A DNA stretch of 64,000 bases from Prosthecomicrobium pneumaticum (GTDB lineage Bacteria; Pseudomonadota; Alphaproteobacteria; Rhizobiales; Kaistiaceae). The first letter of the stretch is position 1; every line of letters starts with the position of its first letter. The position numbers were made by a program, and so were the translations under genes. The stretch covers positions 56,217 to 120,216 of the forward strand of contig NZ_JACHOO010000003.1 in the NCBI RefSeq assembly GCF_014199915.1, given 5' to 3'. The notes under the pieces were generated by a model. It was given only the letters and a program-made list of their open reading frames with translations. It was not told the DNA's origin and ran no database searches. Shown here piece by piece: positions 1-10,384 of this stretch.

Positions 1-520
1 GGCCTTGGCGTCGCAGGCCGCGGCAGCGACCGAGACGCGTAGGCCGGAAGGGTGAGGGTGGCTCTTGCTCGGCGAAGGAAAGTGAAGACCCTCACCCAAC
101 CTCTCCCGCGGAGCGGGAGAGGGGCTCGTCGCGATGGCGGGGCGGGTGATCCGATCCGCCGGTCGGGCTCCCTCTCCGCTTGGGGACAGCGGTTGAGGTG
201 GGGCTCCCCTCTCCCGCTTGCGGGAGAGGGCTTCCGGCCTTGGCGTCGCAGGCCGCGGCAGCGACCGAGACGCGTAGGCCGGAAGGGTGAGGGTGGCTCT
301 TGCTCGGCGAAGGAAAGTGAAGACCCTCACCCTACCCTCTCCCGCGGGCGGGAGAGGGGAAGTCCGGCGGGCGGGCTGGTCCCCCCGCCCATCGTCGGCA
401 GCCGTTCCACACAGTGGGTGCCACCCCCCTCTCCCGCGGAGCGGGAGAGGAGGAAGCCCGGCGCCGCGCTCGTCCGCCGGCGCTCCGCCGGCCGCCCCCT
501 CGAACAGAGCGGGAGAGGGG
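1..520. repeat. Palindromic repeat block, same family as the 22.6-23.7 kb array
   Basis: Positions 1-100 recur almost exactly from 236, a spacing of 235 bp. The unit carries a short-loop hairpin (CCCTCTCCCGC facing GCGGGAGAGGG) and a longer one in which CTTCCGGCCT faces AGGCCGGAAG about 50 bp later, followed by GGGTGAGGG and CCCTCACCC. Further copies of the CTCTCCCGC/GCGGGAGAG hairpin occur near 430-450. It is non-coding: the frames are open only because the sequence is GC-rich. The block ends at the 3' end of the UPF0303 gene, so it may act as a transcript end for that leftward gene. Confidence 0.85.
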
Positions 521-522
521 GA

Positions 523-1029
523 TCACGCCGTCCAGACTTCCGCGCCGCTCTCCTCGACGGGCAGGGCGCCGAGGAATTCCTCGATCACGGCCACGACGAG
601 GGCGTGGTCGTCGGCCTGCGGCAGGCCGGATACGGTCGCCGTGCCGACGAGGCCGACATGGCGGACGATGATCGGGAAGGCGCCGCCATGGGCGGAGAAG
701 GCGCGCGGATCGACATAGTGGCTGTCCGACAGATCGACGCCGCGGACCCGCGCCTTGACGCCCATGTAATAGGACGAGTGGCCGAAGCGGCGCACCACCG
801 CGTTCTTGCGCGCCACCCAGTGATCGTTGTCGGCGACCGTGCCGGCGAGCGCGCAGTGATAGATCTGCTGCTCGCCGCGGCAGATGTCGACGGTGATGGC
901 GAGCTTCTCGCGGCGGCCGCGGGCGACCAGCGCCTCGCCGAGCGCGATCGCGGTGTCGTTGTCGAAGCGCTCGAAGACGAGCCTCTCCTCCTGGGCGAGG
1001 AGTTCGGCGAGAAGGGCTTCGTCGGTCAT
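523..1029 (-). CDS. UPF0303 / HbpS-like (DUF336-type) protein
   Basis: A 168-residue protein that reads as a UPF0303 family member (the heme-degrading/HbpS-like fold also called GlcG/DUF336). The family is small, cytosolic and poorly characterised; some relatives bind haem. The start ATG is preceded by GGAGG at a good distance. The protein has the family's central FGHSSYYMG and AHGGAFPI segments. It diverges from the IclR regulator, with an 18-bp palindrome between them, so it may belong to that regulon. The function cannot be stated beyond the family. Confidence 0.8.
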   Translation of the reverse strand: MTDEALLAELLAQEERLVFERFDNDTAIALGEALVARGRREKLAITVDICRGEQQIYHCALAGTVADNDHWVARKNAVVRRFGHSSYYMGVKARVRGVDLSDSHYVDPRAFSAHGGAFPIIVRHVGLVGTATVSGLPQADDHALVVAVIEEFLGALPVEESGAEVWTA

Positions 1030-1106
1030 CTGGCATCCTCCGGTCGAGCGCGGAGCATGCTTCGGCGGCCCTGCGGGCGCAAGCGGCGGTCTGCCGCGCG
1101 GCTTTT

Positions 1107-1124
1107 CACTCTGACAAAAGAGTG
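1107..1124. promoter_or_regulatory. 18-bp inverted repeat, candidate operator
   Basis: CACTCT-GACAAA-AGAGTG is a perfect 6-bp inverted repeat with a 6-bp spacer. It lies between the divergent UPF0303 and IclR genes. IclR-family proteins commonly repress their own divergent promoters, so it is a candidate autoregulatory site. That assignment is inference. Confidence 0.4.
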
Positions 1125-1171
1125 GCTTATCGTCCAGACGAGTGGAAGTGTCGCGGCCGGGGTTCGTGCCG

Positions 1172-1199
1172 TTGACGGAGCGGGTTGGGGCGCCTAATC
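1172..1199 (+). promoter_or_regulatory. Candidate sigma-70 promoter of the IclR gene
   Basis: TTGACG, 16 bp, then CTAATC, about 60 bp upstream of the chosen IclR start. The -35 box is good and the -10 box is moderate. Confidence 0.4.
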
Positions 1200-1259
1200 C
1201 GGGAAGCGTCGCGGCCGCACGCTCCGGCGGCCGCCTGCCGAAAGGACCGGCTCTTGGCG

Positions 1260-2069
1260 ATGTCGGACGGTATCGAAGCGGCCGAGGCGGCGGCGCCCGC
1301 GGCGCGGCGGACGCGGGTGAGCGGCATGGACCGCGCCCTGCAGATCCTCGACCATCTCTATGAGACGGGCGCGCCGGCCGGTGGCTATGCGATCGCCAAG
1401 GCGATCGGCGCGCCTCTGTCGACGACCTATGTGGTGATCGACGAACTGGTCGAGCGGTCGCTTCTCGTCCGCAGACCGGACGGCAATGTCTGGCTCGGGC
1501 CGCGGCTCTATCACTACGGGCTCGTCTATGCCCGCTCGCTCGATTTCCTGAGCGAGGCGAGCCATGTGATGCACGCGCTCTGCCGCACGGTCGAGGAATC
1601 GGTGCAGATCTGCGGCCGCGACAACGACAATATGGTCGTGCTCTCGATGGCGGACGGGCCGGGCCATTTCCGTGTCAGCTCGGAGGTCGGCACCCGCGTG
1701 CCGCTCAACTGGACGGCGTCCGGCCGGCTGCTCGTCGGCCATCTTCCCGAGGCGGAGCGGATCGCGATCTTCCGGCGCAGCGCCAAGGCCTCGCCGACCA
1801 GGAAGGCGCAGACCGATCCGAAGACCCTCGCCGAACTCGCGGCGAAGGCGCTCGAGGAGCGGCTGTCGATCCAGATCAGCGAGACGGACTTCATGGTGTC
1901 CTGTGTCGCCTCGCCGATCTGCGATGCGTCGGGGGCCTGCGTCGCGACGATCTCGATCGTGCTGCCGGAGCACAAGGTGGTCGCGAACCGCGCCTTCTAT
2001 GCCGATGCGGTGCGCGCCGCGTCCGAGACGATCGAGCGCAATCTCGGCTGGCGCGACCACGGCGGCTGA
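1260..2069 (+). CDS. IclR-family transcriptional regulator
   Basis: A 269-residue regulator with an N-terminal winged helix-turn-helix (about residues 20-80, including SGMDRALQILDHLYE) and a C-terminal GAF-like effector domain. The ATG at 1260 is preferred over an upstream in-frame start because AAAGGA lies just upstream and the N-terminus then fits the family. It sits between UPF0303 and the RidA/SDR pair at the head of a catabolic gene group, so it is the likely local regulator. The effector is unknown. Confidence 0.85.
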   Translation: MSDGIEAAEAAAPAARRTRVSGMDRALQILDHLYETGAPAGGYAIAKAIGAPLSTTYVVIDELVERSLLVRRPDGNVWLGPRLYHYGLVYARSLDFLSEASHVMHALCRTVEESVQICGRDNDNMVVLSMADGPGHFRVSSEVGTRVPLNWTASGRLLVGHLPEAERIAIFRRSAKASPTRKAQTDPKTLAELAAKALEERLSIQISETDFMVSCVASPICDASGACVATISIVLPEHKVVANRAFYADAVRAASETIERNLGWRDHGG

Positions 2070-2074
2070 GGCCG

Positions 2075-3507
<1,433 letters not shown>

Positions 3508-3523
3508 CATGACCGGCTCGGCC

Positions 3524-4264
3524 TCAGATGATCGAGGGCGGGATCCGGAAGGCCTCGACATGGGCGAGCGCGGCCTCCGCGTGCCGCCGACCGCCCGAGA
3601 GGCTGAAGGCGAGATGGCCGGGCAGCAGCGCATCGAACGGCGTCTGCGCCAGCCGGCGCACCGTGCGGCAGATCGCCGAGACGTCGCAATCGGCAATGTC
3701 CTGAATCGCCACCTTGCCGCCATGGAAGAGCGCATCGCCGCCGATCAGGAGGGTCCGGCCGGCGAGGTCGACGAGATAGGAGACGTGGTCGCGGGAATGG
3801 CCCGGCGTCTCGATCATCCGCACCGTCGCCGGGCCGACCGTGACCGGCGTCGCCTCGGTGAGCACGCTGTCGACGGGACAGGCGCGGTAACGGTAATCGG
3901 CCGGGTAGATGCCGGCGGCACGGGCCCGGTCGAGGCTGATCGCCGCCTCGTCGCCCGATTCGACCATCGCCGCCGTCGCGGCGCCCGCATGGACGGTCGC
4001 ACCGGTCACACCGCGCCAGTGCGCGACGCCGCCGGAATGGTCGGCATGGGCGTGGGTGAGGAAGATGTGGCGGATCGCGGCGGGCGCGATGCCGTCCCCG
4101 GCGAGGCGCTCGGCCACCCGCTCCGGATCGCGGCCGGCGCCGGCGTCGAACATCAGCCAGTCCGCTCCGGCGCGGACCAGGAAGACGTTGCAGTCGAAGG
4201 CGTCGGTGAGATCGAACCCGCCGCCGCCGCTCATCACCAGATGGATCTCGCTGTCGATCCGCAT
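3524..4264 (-). CDS. MBL-fold metallohydrolase
   Basis: A 246-residue metallo-beta-lactamase-fold hydrolase with the metal motif THAHADHSGG (around residues 68-75), a further PGHSRDH and a C-terminal LLPGHLA. The ATG at 4264 has GGAG upstream, whereas longer in-frame starts would run into the divergent deacylase gene. It is convergent with the SDR gene. The family covers lactonases, glyoxalase II-like thioesterases and many uncharacterised hydrolases; the substrate cannot be told. Confidence 0.85.
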   Translation of the reverse strand: MRIDSEIHLVMSGGGGFDLTDAFDCNVFLVRAGADWLMFDAGAGRDPERVAERLAGDGIAPAAIRHIFLTHAHADHSGGVAHWRGVTGATVHAGAATAAMVESGDEAAISLDRARAAGIYPADYRYRACPVDSVLTEATPVTVGPATVRMIETPGHSRDHVSYLVDLAGRTLLIGGDALFHGGKVAIQDIADCDVSAICRTVRRLAQTPFDALLPGHLAFSLSGGRRHAEAALAHVEAFRIPPSII

Positions 4265-4325
4265 TTGCGCTCCTCTCTCCCCCGGCCGATCGCGGCCGGC
4301 TGCCGCCCATAAGGACGTTTCACCG

Positions 4326-5336
4326 ATGCATACCGGCGCTTTTTCCGACATCTCCTGGACCGAACAGGGCAAGCAGGTCGGCTTCTTCAGCTTCCCCTAT
4401 TCGATCGACCGGTCGCCCTATTTCCAGATCAAGGTGCCGGTCTGCCGGATCCAGAACGGCGAAGGGCCGAGCCTCGTCCTGATGGCCGGCAATCACGGCG
4501 ACGAATATGAGGGCGAGCTGACGCTCCTGAAGCTCATCCGCCTCACGCAGCCGGAGGACGTGACCGGCAGCCTGACCATCCTGCCGGCCGCCAATCTGCC
4601 GGCCGTGATGGCGGCGAAGCGCTGCTCGCCCTATGACAACGGCAATCTGAACCGGGCCTTTCCCGGCGATCCGAAGGGCACGCCGACCTTCCGCATCGCC
4701 CATTTCATCGAGCACGAGATCCTGCCGCGGCACGAGGTGCTGCTCGACATCCATTCCGGCGGCACGAGCATGGACCATCTCGTCTGCAGCCTGGTCGAGC
4801 GGATCGGCGAGCCGGCGCAATTCGCGAAGGCGCTCGCCCTCATGAAGGCGATGCGGCTGCCCTACGGCATGATCGCCGACAACGGCCTCGATTCGCCGAC
4901 CTCGATGGCGGCGGCGGCGCGGCAGGGCCTGATCGGCCTGTCCGGCGAGTTCGGCGGCGGGGCGACGGCGACGAAGGCGACGCTGCGCATGACCGAGAGC
5001 GCGGTCGACAATCTGATGATGGCGATGGGGCTGACGCGCCGTCCGATCGTCTCGCCGGCGCCCGACACGACCACCGACACCGTGCTCCTGTCGACCGGCG
5101 GCCAGTCGCTCTTCGTCTATGCCGAGCGGGAGGGCTGGTTCGAGCCGGCGGTCGATATCGGCGACACGGTCGAGACCGGGGCGGTCGCCGGCTATCTGCA
5201 CGATCTCGAACGGCCGCTCGAGGCGCCGCAGCCGCTGACCTTCCGGGAAGGCGGGATCGTTCTGACGCGGCGCCTGCACACCCACTCCCAGTCCGGCGAC
5301 TGTCTCGTCAACGTGGCGCGGCTCGCGAGGGAATGA
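4326..5336 (+). CDS. AstE/AspA-family deacylase, DoeB-like
   Basis: A 336-residue zinc deacylase of the succinylglutamate desuccinylase/aspartoacylase family. The metal site is visible as NHGDEYE (about residue 57) and DIHSGG (about 141), with a candidate catalytic Glu in GEFGGG (about 206). Wording and length resemble DoeB, the N-acetyl-2,4-diaminobutyrate deacetylase of ectoine breakdown. However, doeA, doeC, eutC and ectoine transporter genes are not nearby. It probably removes an acyl group from an amino acid-like substrate. Confidence 0.8.
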   Translation: MHTGAFSDISWTEQGKQVGFFSFPYSIDRSPYFQIKVPVCRIQNGEGPSLVLMAGNHGDEYEGELTLLKLIRLTQPEDVTGSLTILPAANLPAVMAAKRCSPYDNGNLNRAFPGDPKGTPTFRIAHFIEHEILPRHEVLLDIHSGGTSMDHLVCSLVERIGEPAQFAKALALMKAMRLPYGMIADNGLDSPTSMAAAARQGLIGLSGEFGGGATATKATLRMTESAVDNLMMAMGLTRRPIVSPAPDTTTDTVLLSTGGQSLFVYAEREGWFEPAVDIGDTVETGAVAGYLHDLERPLEAPQPLTFREGGIVLTRRLHTHSQSGDCLVNVARLARE

Positions 5337-5397
5337 CCGGCCGTTCGGGCCTTGACCCGACGAGCCACGATGTTACTCTTCTGTAGCAATGAATGCA

Positions 5398-5415
5398 ATT
5401 CCATTAAAATGGAAT
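5398..5415. promoter_or_regulatory. 18-bp perfect palindrome, candidate repressor operator
   Basis: ATTCCATT-AA-AATGGAAT, a perfect 8-bp inverted repeat, lies in the 205-bp leader of the ABC importer genes. It is just downstream of a candidate promoter (TTGACC at 5352, TACTCT at 5374), where a repressor would block transcription. The arm sequence recalls IclR-type boxes. The local IclR protein is the obvious candidate, by inference only. Confidence 0.5.
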
Positions 5416-5541
5416 AAACAGCAGGGATAGCCCGGTGATGGACCGGGTTCGCGGCCGGGCCTGGCGAGGCCATGCGCGGCCGTCGCCGCAGCGAGCGGCG
5501 GGCGAGGCCGGGCGTGCCCGGACCAGACAGAGGGGAAGGCG

Positions 5542-6879
5542 ATGAAGAGATCGGGAATTCTGGCCGCTTGTGCCGCGATCGTCGGCGGCGTGCTCACGGC
5601 GACGTCGGCATTCGCCGACATCACCATTCTCGCCTGGCCGGGCGGCCCGGCGGAGACGGCGCTGCGCAAGGTCGTCGACAGCTACAACGACACGGTCGGC
5701 AAGGAGGCGGGTTCGAAGGCGAACCTCCTCTATTTCAGCCGCGACAATTTCTTCGACAAGATGCTGTCGGATTCGGCTGCCGGCTCGAAGGAATTCGACG
5801 TCATGCTGACGGCGACCTACAATATCGGCAAATATGCGCCGTTCATGACGCCGATCGACGAACTCGCCACCGACGCGGTGAAGACGACCTTCCCGAAGGC
5901 GGCGCTCGATTCGCAGAGCTATGAGGGCCACCTCTACGGCATCCCGACCGACCTCTCGCTGCACTTCCTCTATTACCGCAAGGACCTGATCGACCAGCTC
6001 CTCTCCGACGACGCCTGGAAGGCGAAATATCGGGAGATCTCCGAGGAGAACCTCGGCACGGCGATGGACCCGAAGGCGCCTGCCGACTGGACCTGGGACG
6101 ATTATATCGCCACGGCGCTCTTCTTCACCAAGTCGATCAACCCGGACAGCCCGGTCCGCTACGGCACCGTGCTGCAGTTGAAGAACCTCCTCTTCAACAT
6201 CATGGTGTGGCAGGGCACGGTGCAGAGCTATGGCGGCGACTGGCGCGACGCCGACGGCAACATCACCGTCAATTCGGACGCCTATCGCAAGGGCCTCGAG
6301 ATCTACAAGAAGCTGGTCGATCTCGAAGCGACCCCGGGCGACAGCAATTCCTACGAATATGCCGAGGCGAACGGCGCCTTCGGCACCGGCCAGGTCGCCT
6401 TCATGGTGCAGTGGTCGGCGGCCTATGCCGAGCTGATCGATCCGAAGCAGTATCCCGCCGTCGAGGGCAAGTTCGACATCACCCACGAGCCGGCCGGCCC
6501 CGAAGGCCCGAAGACCCATTTCCATTCGCTCGGTCTCGGCCTCTCGAAGAACTCGGACAAGCAGGACGAGGCGAAGAAATTCCTCGCCTATCTCGCCTCC
6601 GAGCCGGCGATCACCATGTATGCCCGCGAAGGCGGCCAGCCGCCGCTCAATGAAGATCTGATCAAGCAGGTTTCCGCCGGCCGGCCGGACATTCTCGCCC
6701 AGGGCGAGCAGGCGGCGAAATACGGCATGGTGATGAATGGCGGCACGAGCGCGCAGGCGCTCGACATCTATACCGTCATGGCCGAGAACTTCACCGGCTA
6801 CTGGAACGACGCGCTCGATATCGACACGGCGATCGGCAATGTCGAGACGGCGATGAAGAAGGCCTTCGGCAAGGAATAG
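5542..6879 (+). CDS. ABC transporter substrate-binding protein, family 1 (sugar type)
   Basis: A 445-residue periplasmic binding protein of the SBP_bac_1 type. It starts with a Sec signal peptide (MKRSGILAACAAIVGGV, cleavage likely after SAFA). The ATG follows AGGGGAAGG. It is the first gene of an SBP-permease-permease-lyase run. Length and family fit CUT1-like importers for sugars, polyols or related polar compounds; the ligand is not predictable here. Confidence 0.9.
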   Translation: MKRSGILAACAAIVGGVLTATSAFADITILAWPGGPAETALRKVVDSYNDTVGKEAGSKANLLYFSRDNFFDKMLSDSAAGSKEFDVMLTATYNIGKYAPFMTPIDELATDAVKTTFPKAALDSQSYEGHLYGIPTDLSLHFLYYRKDLIDQLLSDDAWKAKYREISEENLGTAMDPKAPADWTWDDYIATALFFTKSINPDSPVRYGTVLQLKNLLFNIMVWQGTVQSYGGDWRDADGNITVNSDAYRKGLEIYKKLVDLEATPGDSNSYEYAEANGAFGTGQVAFMVQWSAAYAELIDPKQYPAVEGKFDITHEPAGPEGPKTHFHSLGLGLSKNSDKQDEAKKFLAYLASEPAITMYAREGGQPPLNEDLIKQVSAGRPDILAQGEQAAKYGMVMNGGTSAQALDIYTVMAENFTGYWNDALDIDTAIGNVETAMKKAFGKE

Positions 6880-6946
6880 CCGGACGCGCCGCGGCCGCCG
6901 GATGACCGGCGGCCGCCTCCTCTCGACCTCGTTTCCGGGACATCCT

Positions 6947-7834
6947 ATGGCGGCGAAGACGATCGGCCTCGACCAGGGCGACAAGGCGGAAGCGCGCGTC
7001 TTCCTCGCCGGGCTCTGCGTCTTCCTCGCGCTGATGCTCGGCTTCCCGACGCTCGCCAATCTCTGGTACAGCTTCTCAGACGTCTCGTTCCAGAACCTCG
7101 CCTCGACCGATTTCGTCGGCCTGCGCCATTATGCCGATGCGGTCGCCAATCCGCGCATGTGGACGGCGCTCGGCTTCTCCGTCCGCTTCGCGCTGCTGAC
7201 CACGGCGATCGAGGTCGGCATCGGGCTCGTCCTCGTCTTCGTCCTGCATCCGCTCCTCACCAAGCGTCCCTGGCTCACCGGCATATTGATGCTGCCGATG
7301 ATGGTCTCGCCGGCGCTGATGGGCGTGATGTACCGGCTGATCCTCAACGAGTTCACCGGCCTCGTTCCGGGCTATCTCGAGCTCGTCGGCATCTCGATGA
7401 ATTTCCTCGGCCGGGCGAATGTCTACGCCACCCTCGTCGCCATCGAGGTGCTGCAATGGACGCCCTTCGCCTTCCTGATCCTGCTCACCGCGCGCCAGGG
7501 CGTCGCCTATGAGCTCGAGGAGGCGGCGGCGGTCGACGGCGCGACCGGGCTGCGGCTCTTCCTCCACGTCATCCTGCCGATCATGCTGCCGGCGATCGCC
7601 ATCGTCGCCTTCATCCGCTTCATCGACGGCTTTCGCGTGTTCGACCACATCTTCGTCCTGACCGGCGGCGGGCCGGGCACGCAGACCACCTCGATCAGCA
7701 TCCATATCTACAAGCTGTTCTTCGTGCAGAACCGGCTGGGCGAGGCGGTGGCGCTCTCGGTCATGCTGCTCGTGGCCGCGCTCGCGCTCCTCTATTTCGG
7801 CTTGAAGCTCGTCGTCCGGAGGACCGCACGATGA
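6947..7834 (+). CDS. ABC transporter permease (MalF/UgpA type)
   Basis: A 295-residue inner-membrane permease with about six transmembrane helices and the cytoplasmic EAA loop (EEAAAVDGATGLRLF) that docks the ATPase. The ATG at 6947 (MAAKTIG) is chosen over one 45 bp upstream because the first hydrophobic segment follows it at a normal distance; either is possible. It overlaps the next permease gene by 4 bp (ATGA). Confidence 0.9.
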   Translation: MAAKTIGLDQGDKAEARVFLAGLCVFLALMLGFPTLANLWYSFSDVSFQNLASTDFVGLRHYADAVANPRMWTALGFSVRFALLTTAIEVGIGLVLVFVLHPLLTKRPWLTGILMLPMMVSPALMGVMYRLILNEFTGLVPGYLELVGISMNFLGRANVYATLVAIEVLQWTPFAFLILLTARQGVAYELEEAAAVDGATGLRLFLHVILPIMLPAIAIVAFIRFIDGFRVFDHIFVLTGGGPGTQTTSISIHIYKLFFVQNRLGEAVALSVMLLVAALALLYFGLKLVVRRTAR

Positions 7835-8676
7835 TCGTGTCGCGCGCCAACAGGCTCGCCAAGGCGACGACGGCCCTGCGCTGGGCGGTGTTCGTGCTCG
7901 TCGCGCTCGTGCTCAACTTCCCGATCCTGGCGACGGTGCTGACCTCGTTCAAGACGATGGCCGACATCAACACCTCGCCGCCGCCGCTGATCTTCTGGCC
8001 GACGCTCGAGAACTATGTCGAGGTGCTGTTCGCCGGCAATGCGGACTTCCCGCGCTATCTCTTCAACAGCGTCGTCATGGCCTCGGGCGGCGCGGTGATC
8101 GCCATCCTCCTCGCTTTCCCGGCGGCCTATGCGATGGTCCGCTACGATGTCGGCAAATCCTGGCTGCTGCCGATCATCACCAATCTGCGCGCGCTGCCGC
8201 TGATCATCTATGCGATCCCGATCTATCTGATGTTCCAGTTCGCGGGGCTGCTCGATACCCGCTTCGGCCTTGCGCTGATCGCCGCGGTGATCAATGTGCC
8301 GGTGGCGCTCGTCCTCTTCGTCGGCTTCATCCAGGACATTCCGGACGAGCTCGACGCCGCGGCGAAGATCGACGGCGCCGGCAAATGGGGCATTCTGCGC
8401 CACGTCATCTTCCCGCTGTCGCGGCCGATCCTCTTCGCCGTCGCCATCCTCTCCTTCATCTATGCCTGGAACGAGTTCATCTTCGGCCTGATCCTGACGA
8501 CGCGGCAGGCCGTGCCGGTGACGGTCGGCGCCACCTTCTTCGTCACCACCTATGGCGTGAAATGGGGCGCAACGGCCGCGGCGATGACGCTCGGCATCAT
8601 TCCGCCGCTCGTCCTCGGCCTCTTCGCCTACCCCTATATCGGCAAGTCGATGCTGACCGGCGCGCTCAAGGGCTGA
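7831..8676 (+). CDS. ABC transporter permease (MalG/UgpE type)
   Basis: A 281-residue second permease of the importer, with six predicted membrane helices and the EAA-type loop DAAAKIDGAGKWGILRHV. It is translationally coupled to the previous gene through an ATGA overlap. No ATP-binding subunit gene follows. In CUT1 systems a shared MsmK/UgpC-type ATPase encoded elsewhere often serves several importers, and that is the likely situation here. Confidence 0.9.
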   Translation: MIVSRANRLAKATTALRWAVFVLVALVLNFPILATVLTSFKTMADINTSPPPLIFWPTLENYVEVLFAGNADFPRYLFNSVVMASGGAVIAILLAFPAAYAMVRYDVGKSWLLPIITNLRALPLIIYAIPIYLMFQFAGLLDTRFGLALIAAVINVPVALVLFVGFIQDIPDELDAAAKIDGAGKWGILRHVIFPLSRPILFAVAILSFIYAWNEFIFGLILTTRQAVPVTVGATFFVTTYGVKWGATAAAMTLGIIPPLVLGLFAYPYIGKSMLTGALKG

Positions 8677-8698
8677 CCCGCCGAGACGAGGATACGAC

Positions 8699-9637
8699 AT
8701 GGATCGAAGCGTCTATCCCGAGGCCGCGGCGCGCATTCGCGATCACATCCGACGCACGCCGCTGGTGCCCGCGGCGCCGACCCTTCCGTCGTCGGTGCCG
8801 GGAACCCTGTTCTTCAAGCCGGAATGCCTGCAGGTCTCGGGTTCGTTCAAGGCGCGCGGCGCCTTCAATGCCGTGCTGTCGCTGCCGGACGAGGTCCGTC
8901 GCCGGGGTGTCGTCACCGCCTCGGGCGGCAATTTCGGCGCGGCGATCGCCTATGCGGCGCGCGAACTCGGCCTGCCGGCGGAGATCGTGGTGATGACCGG
9001 TTCGACGCCTTATGCGCGGGCGCGGATCTCGGGCTATGGCGCGACGCTGCACGTCATCGGCGAGCACTGGGATCTTTCCTGGGAGGCCGGCAAGGCGCTC
9101 GCCGCCGAGCGCGGCGGGGCGCTGCTCCACCCCTTCGCGCAGGAGCCGGTGATCGCCGGCCAGGGCACGATCGGCCTCGAAATCCTCGAGGAGATGCCCG
9201 ATGTCGATACCGTCGTGGTGGCGATCGGCGGCGGCGGCCTGATCGGCGGCATTTCGGAGGCGATCAAGCAGAGGAAACCCGCGGTGCGGATCGTCGGGGT
9301 CGAGACGGAGGCCTGTCCGACGCTCCATGCCGCGCGCGCCGCCGGGCACATCGTCAAGATCGAGAACTTCGTCACCAATGTGCCGATCCTCGCCGCCCGG
9401 ACGACGGAGCCGATCAATTTCGATCTCGTCGAGCGGAATGTCGACGAGCTGGTCCTCGTGCCGGAGGATGAGCCGAAACCCGTGGCGGAATGGATGTGGA
9501 AGAACACCGGCCTCGCCGTCGAGCTCGGCGCCGCGACCGCCGCGGCGGCGGTGCTCAACGGCCATGTCCGCACGCGGCCGGGCGAAAAGGTGGTCGCCGT
9601 GCTCTGCGGCAGCGGCACGGACGGCCTCGGCCTCTGA
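8699..9637 (+). CDS. Threonine/serine dehydratase-like PLP enzyme (EutB-like)
   Basis: A 312-residue fold-type II PLP enzyme. The Schiff-base lysine lies in SGSFKARGA (about residue 52), followed by the substrate loop SGGNFG and the phosphate-binding GGGGLIGG. It lacks the C-terminal ACT regulatory domains of biosynthetic IlvA, so a catabolic role is likely. It resembles threonine dehydratases and EutB of hydroxyectoine use. It follows the importer genes by 22 bp, so it probably acts on the imported compound. Its enamine product would be a substrate for the RidA protein at 2.1 kb. Confidence 0.85.
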   Translation: MDRSVYPEAAARIRDHIRRTPLVPAAPTLPSSVPGTLFFKPECLQVSGSFKARGAFNAVLSLPDEVRRRGVVTASGGNFGAAIAYAARELGLPAEIVVMTGSTPYARARISGYGATLHVIGEHWDLSWEAGKALAAERGGALLHPFAQEPVIAGQGTIGLEILEEMPDVDTVVVAIGGGGLIGGISEAIKQRKPAVRIVGVETEACPTLHAARAAGHIVKIENFVTNVPILAARTTEPINFDLVERNVDELVLVPEDEPKPVAEWMWKNTGLAVELGAATAAAAVLNGHVRTRPGEKVVAVLCGSGTDGLGL

Positions 9638-9653
9638 GGGGTGCCGCTGCCGC

Positions 9654-10367
9654 CTACTCTGCGTCGAGCGGGGCGAAGACGGTCACCTGCAGGCCCTTGT
9701 TCTCCGGGCCGCTGCAGCCGCCGGGGCAGCAGGAGACCGCGACCACCGTGTCCATCTCGGCATGGAGTTCCATATAGTCGCCCTGCCGGGCCTCCGGCTC
9801 GAGGTGGAACAGGCGCTGCCGGTCGTCGACGCCCGTCGTCATGAAGATGTTGAAGGCGTCGTGGACATGGCTCGCCGGGAAGCCGATCGCCGCGAGCGCA
9901 GCGGTCAGGTTGTCGTTGCAGTTCGGCATGTCGCGGTCGAAGCGGAGCCGCCAGGCGCTGGCGCTGCAGCGGGCGTAGACGAGATCGTGCGAGGCCGCGT
10001 TGAAGGGCAGCGCGCCGTGCGGCACGGTGTCGGCGATGATGGTGAACATCGGCCGCATTTTCGGTTCGGTGCTCCACAGCCGGTCGCCGACCGAGAGATG
10101 GGCACCCTGCAGCGTGCGGGTCCGGCCGGACCAGAAATGTTCGGACGGGTCGTCGGCGGCGAAGGCGTTGAAATCGCAGACCTGCGGCCCGTCGCAGCAG
10201 GTGATCCGGAGGATCTCGCCGCTGCGGACCGGAAAGGCGAAGCCGCGCTCCCGCTCGACATACCGGTCGAGCACGGTGCGGCGCCGGTCGGTCTCCGCGG
10301 CGAGCCGGGCGAAGCGGTCGCGCTGTTCGGGGGCGAGCGCCTGATAGCCATAGCCGGTGGTGGACAT
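9654..10367 (-). CDS. DUF1989 urea carboxylase-associated protein (CgdA/CgdB-like)
   Basis: A 237-residue DUF1989 protein with the family's CDFNAF region, the CNDNL segment and the Cys-rich CCPGGCSGPEN near the C-terminus. DUF1989 pairs next to urea carboxylase were shown to be carboxyguanidine deiminase (CgdAB) in guanidine breakdown. Here only one copy is present and no urea carboxylase or allophanate hydrolase gene is seen. It is the last gene of a five-gene leftward operon behind a guanidine-I-type riboswitch, which supports a role with guanidine or a guanidino compound. Confidence 0.8.
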   Translation of the reverse strand: MSTTGYGYQALAPEQRDRFARLAAETDRRRTVLDRYVERERGFAFPVRSGEILRITCCDGPQVCDFNAFAADDPSEHFWSGRTRTLQGAHLSVGDRLWSTEPKMRPMFTIIADTVPHGALPFNAASHDLVYARCSASAWRLRFDRDMPNCNDNLTAALAAIGFPASHVHDAFNIFMTTGVDDRQRLFHLEPEARQGDYMELHAEMDTVVAVSCCPGGCSGPENKGLQVTVFAPLDAE

Positions 10368-10384
10368 CGCTTCGGCCTTCTCGG

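Noticed and set aside
4326-9637. A complete ectoine/hydroxyectoine degradation cluster
   Set aside because: Only DoeB-like and EutB-like genes are present. doeA, doeC/D, eutC, the regulator enuR and known ectoine transporters are missing.
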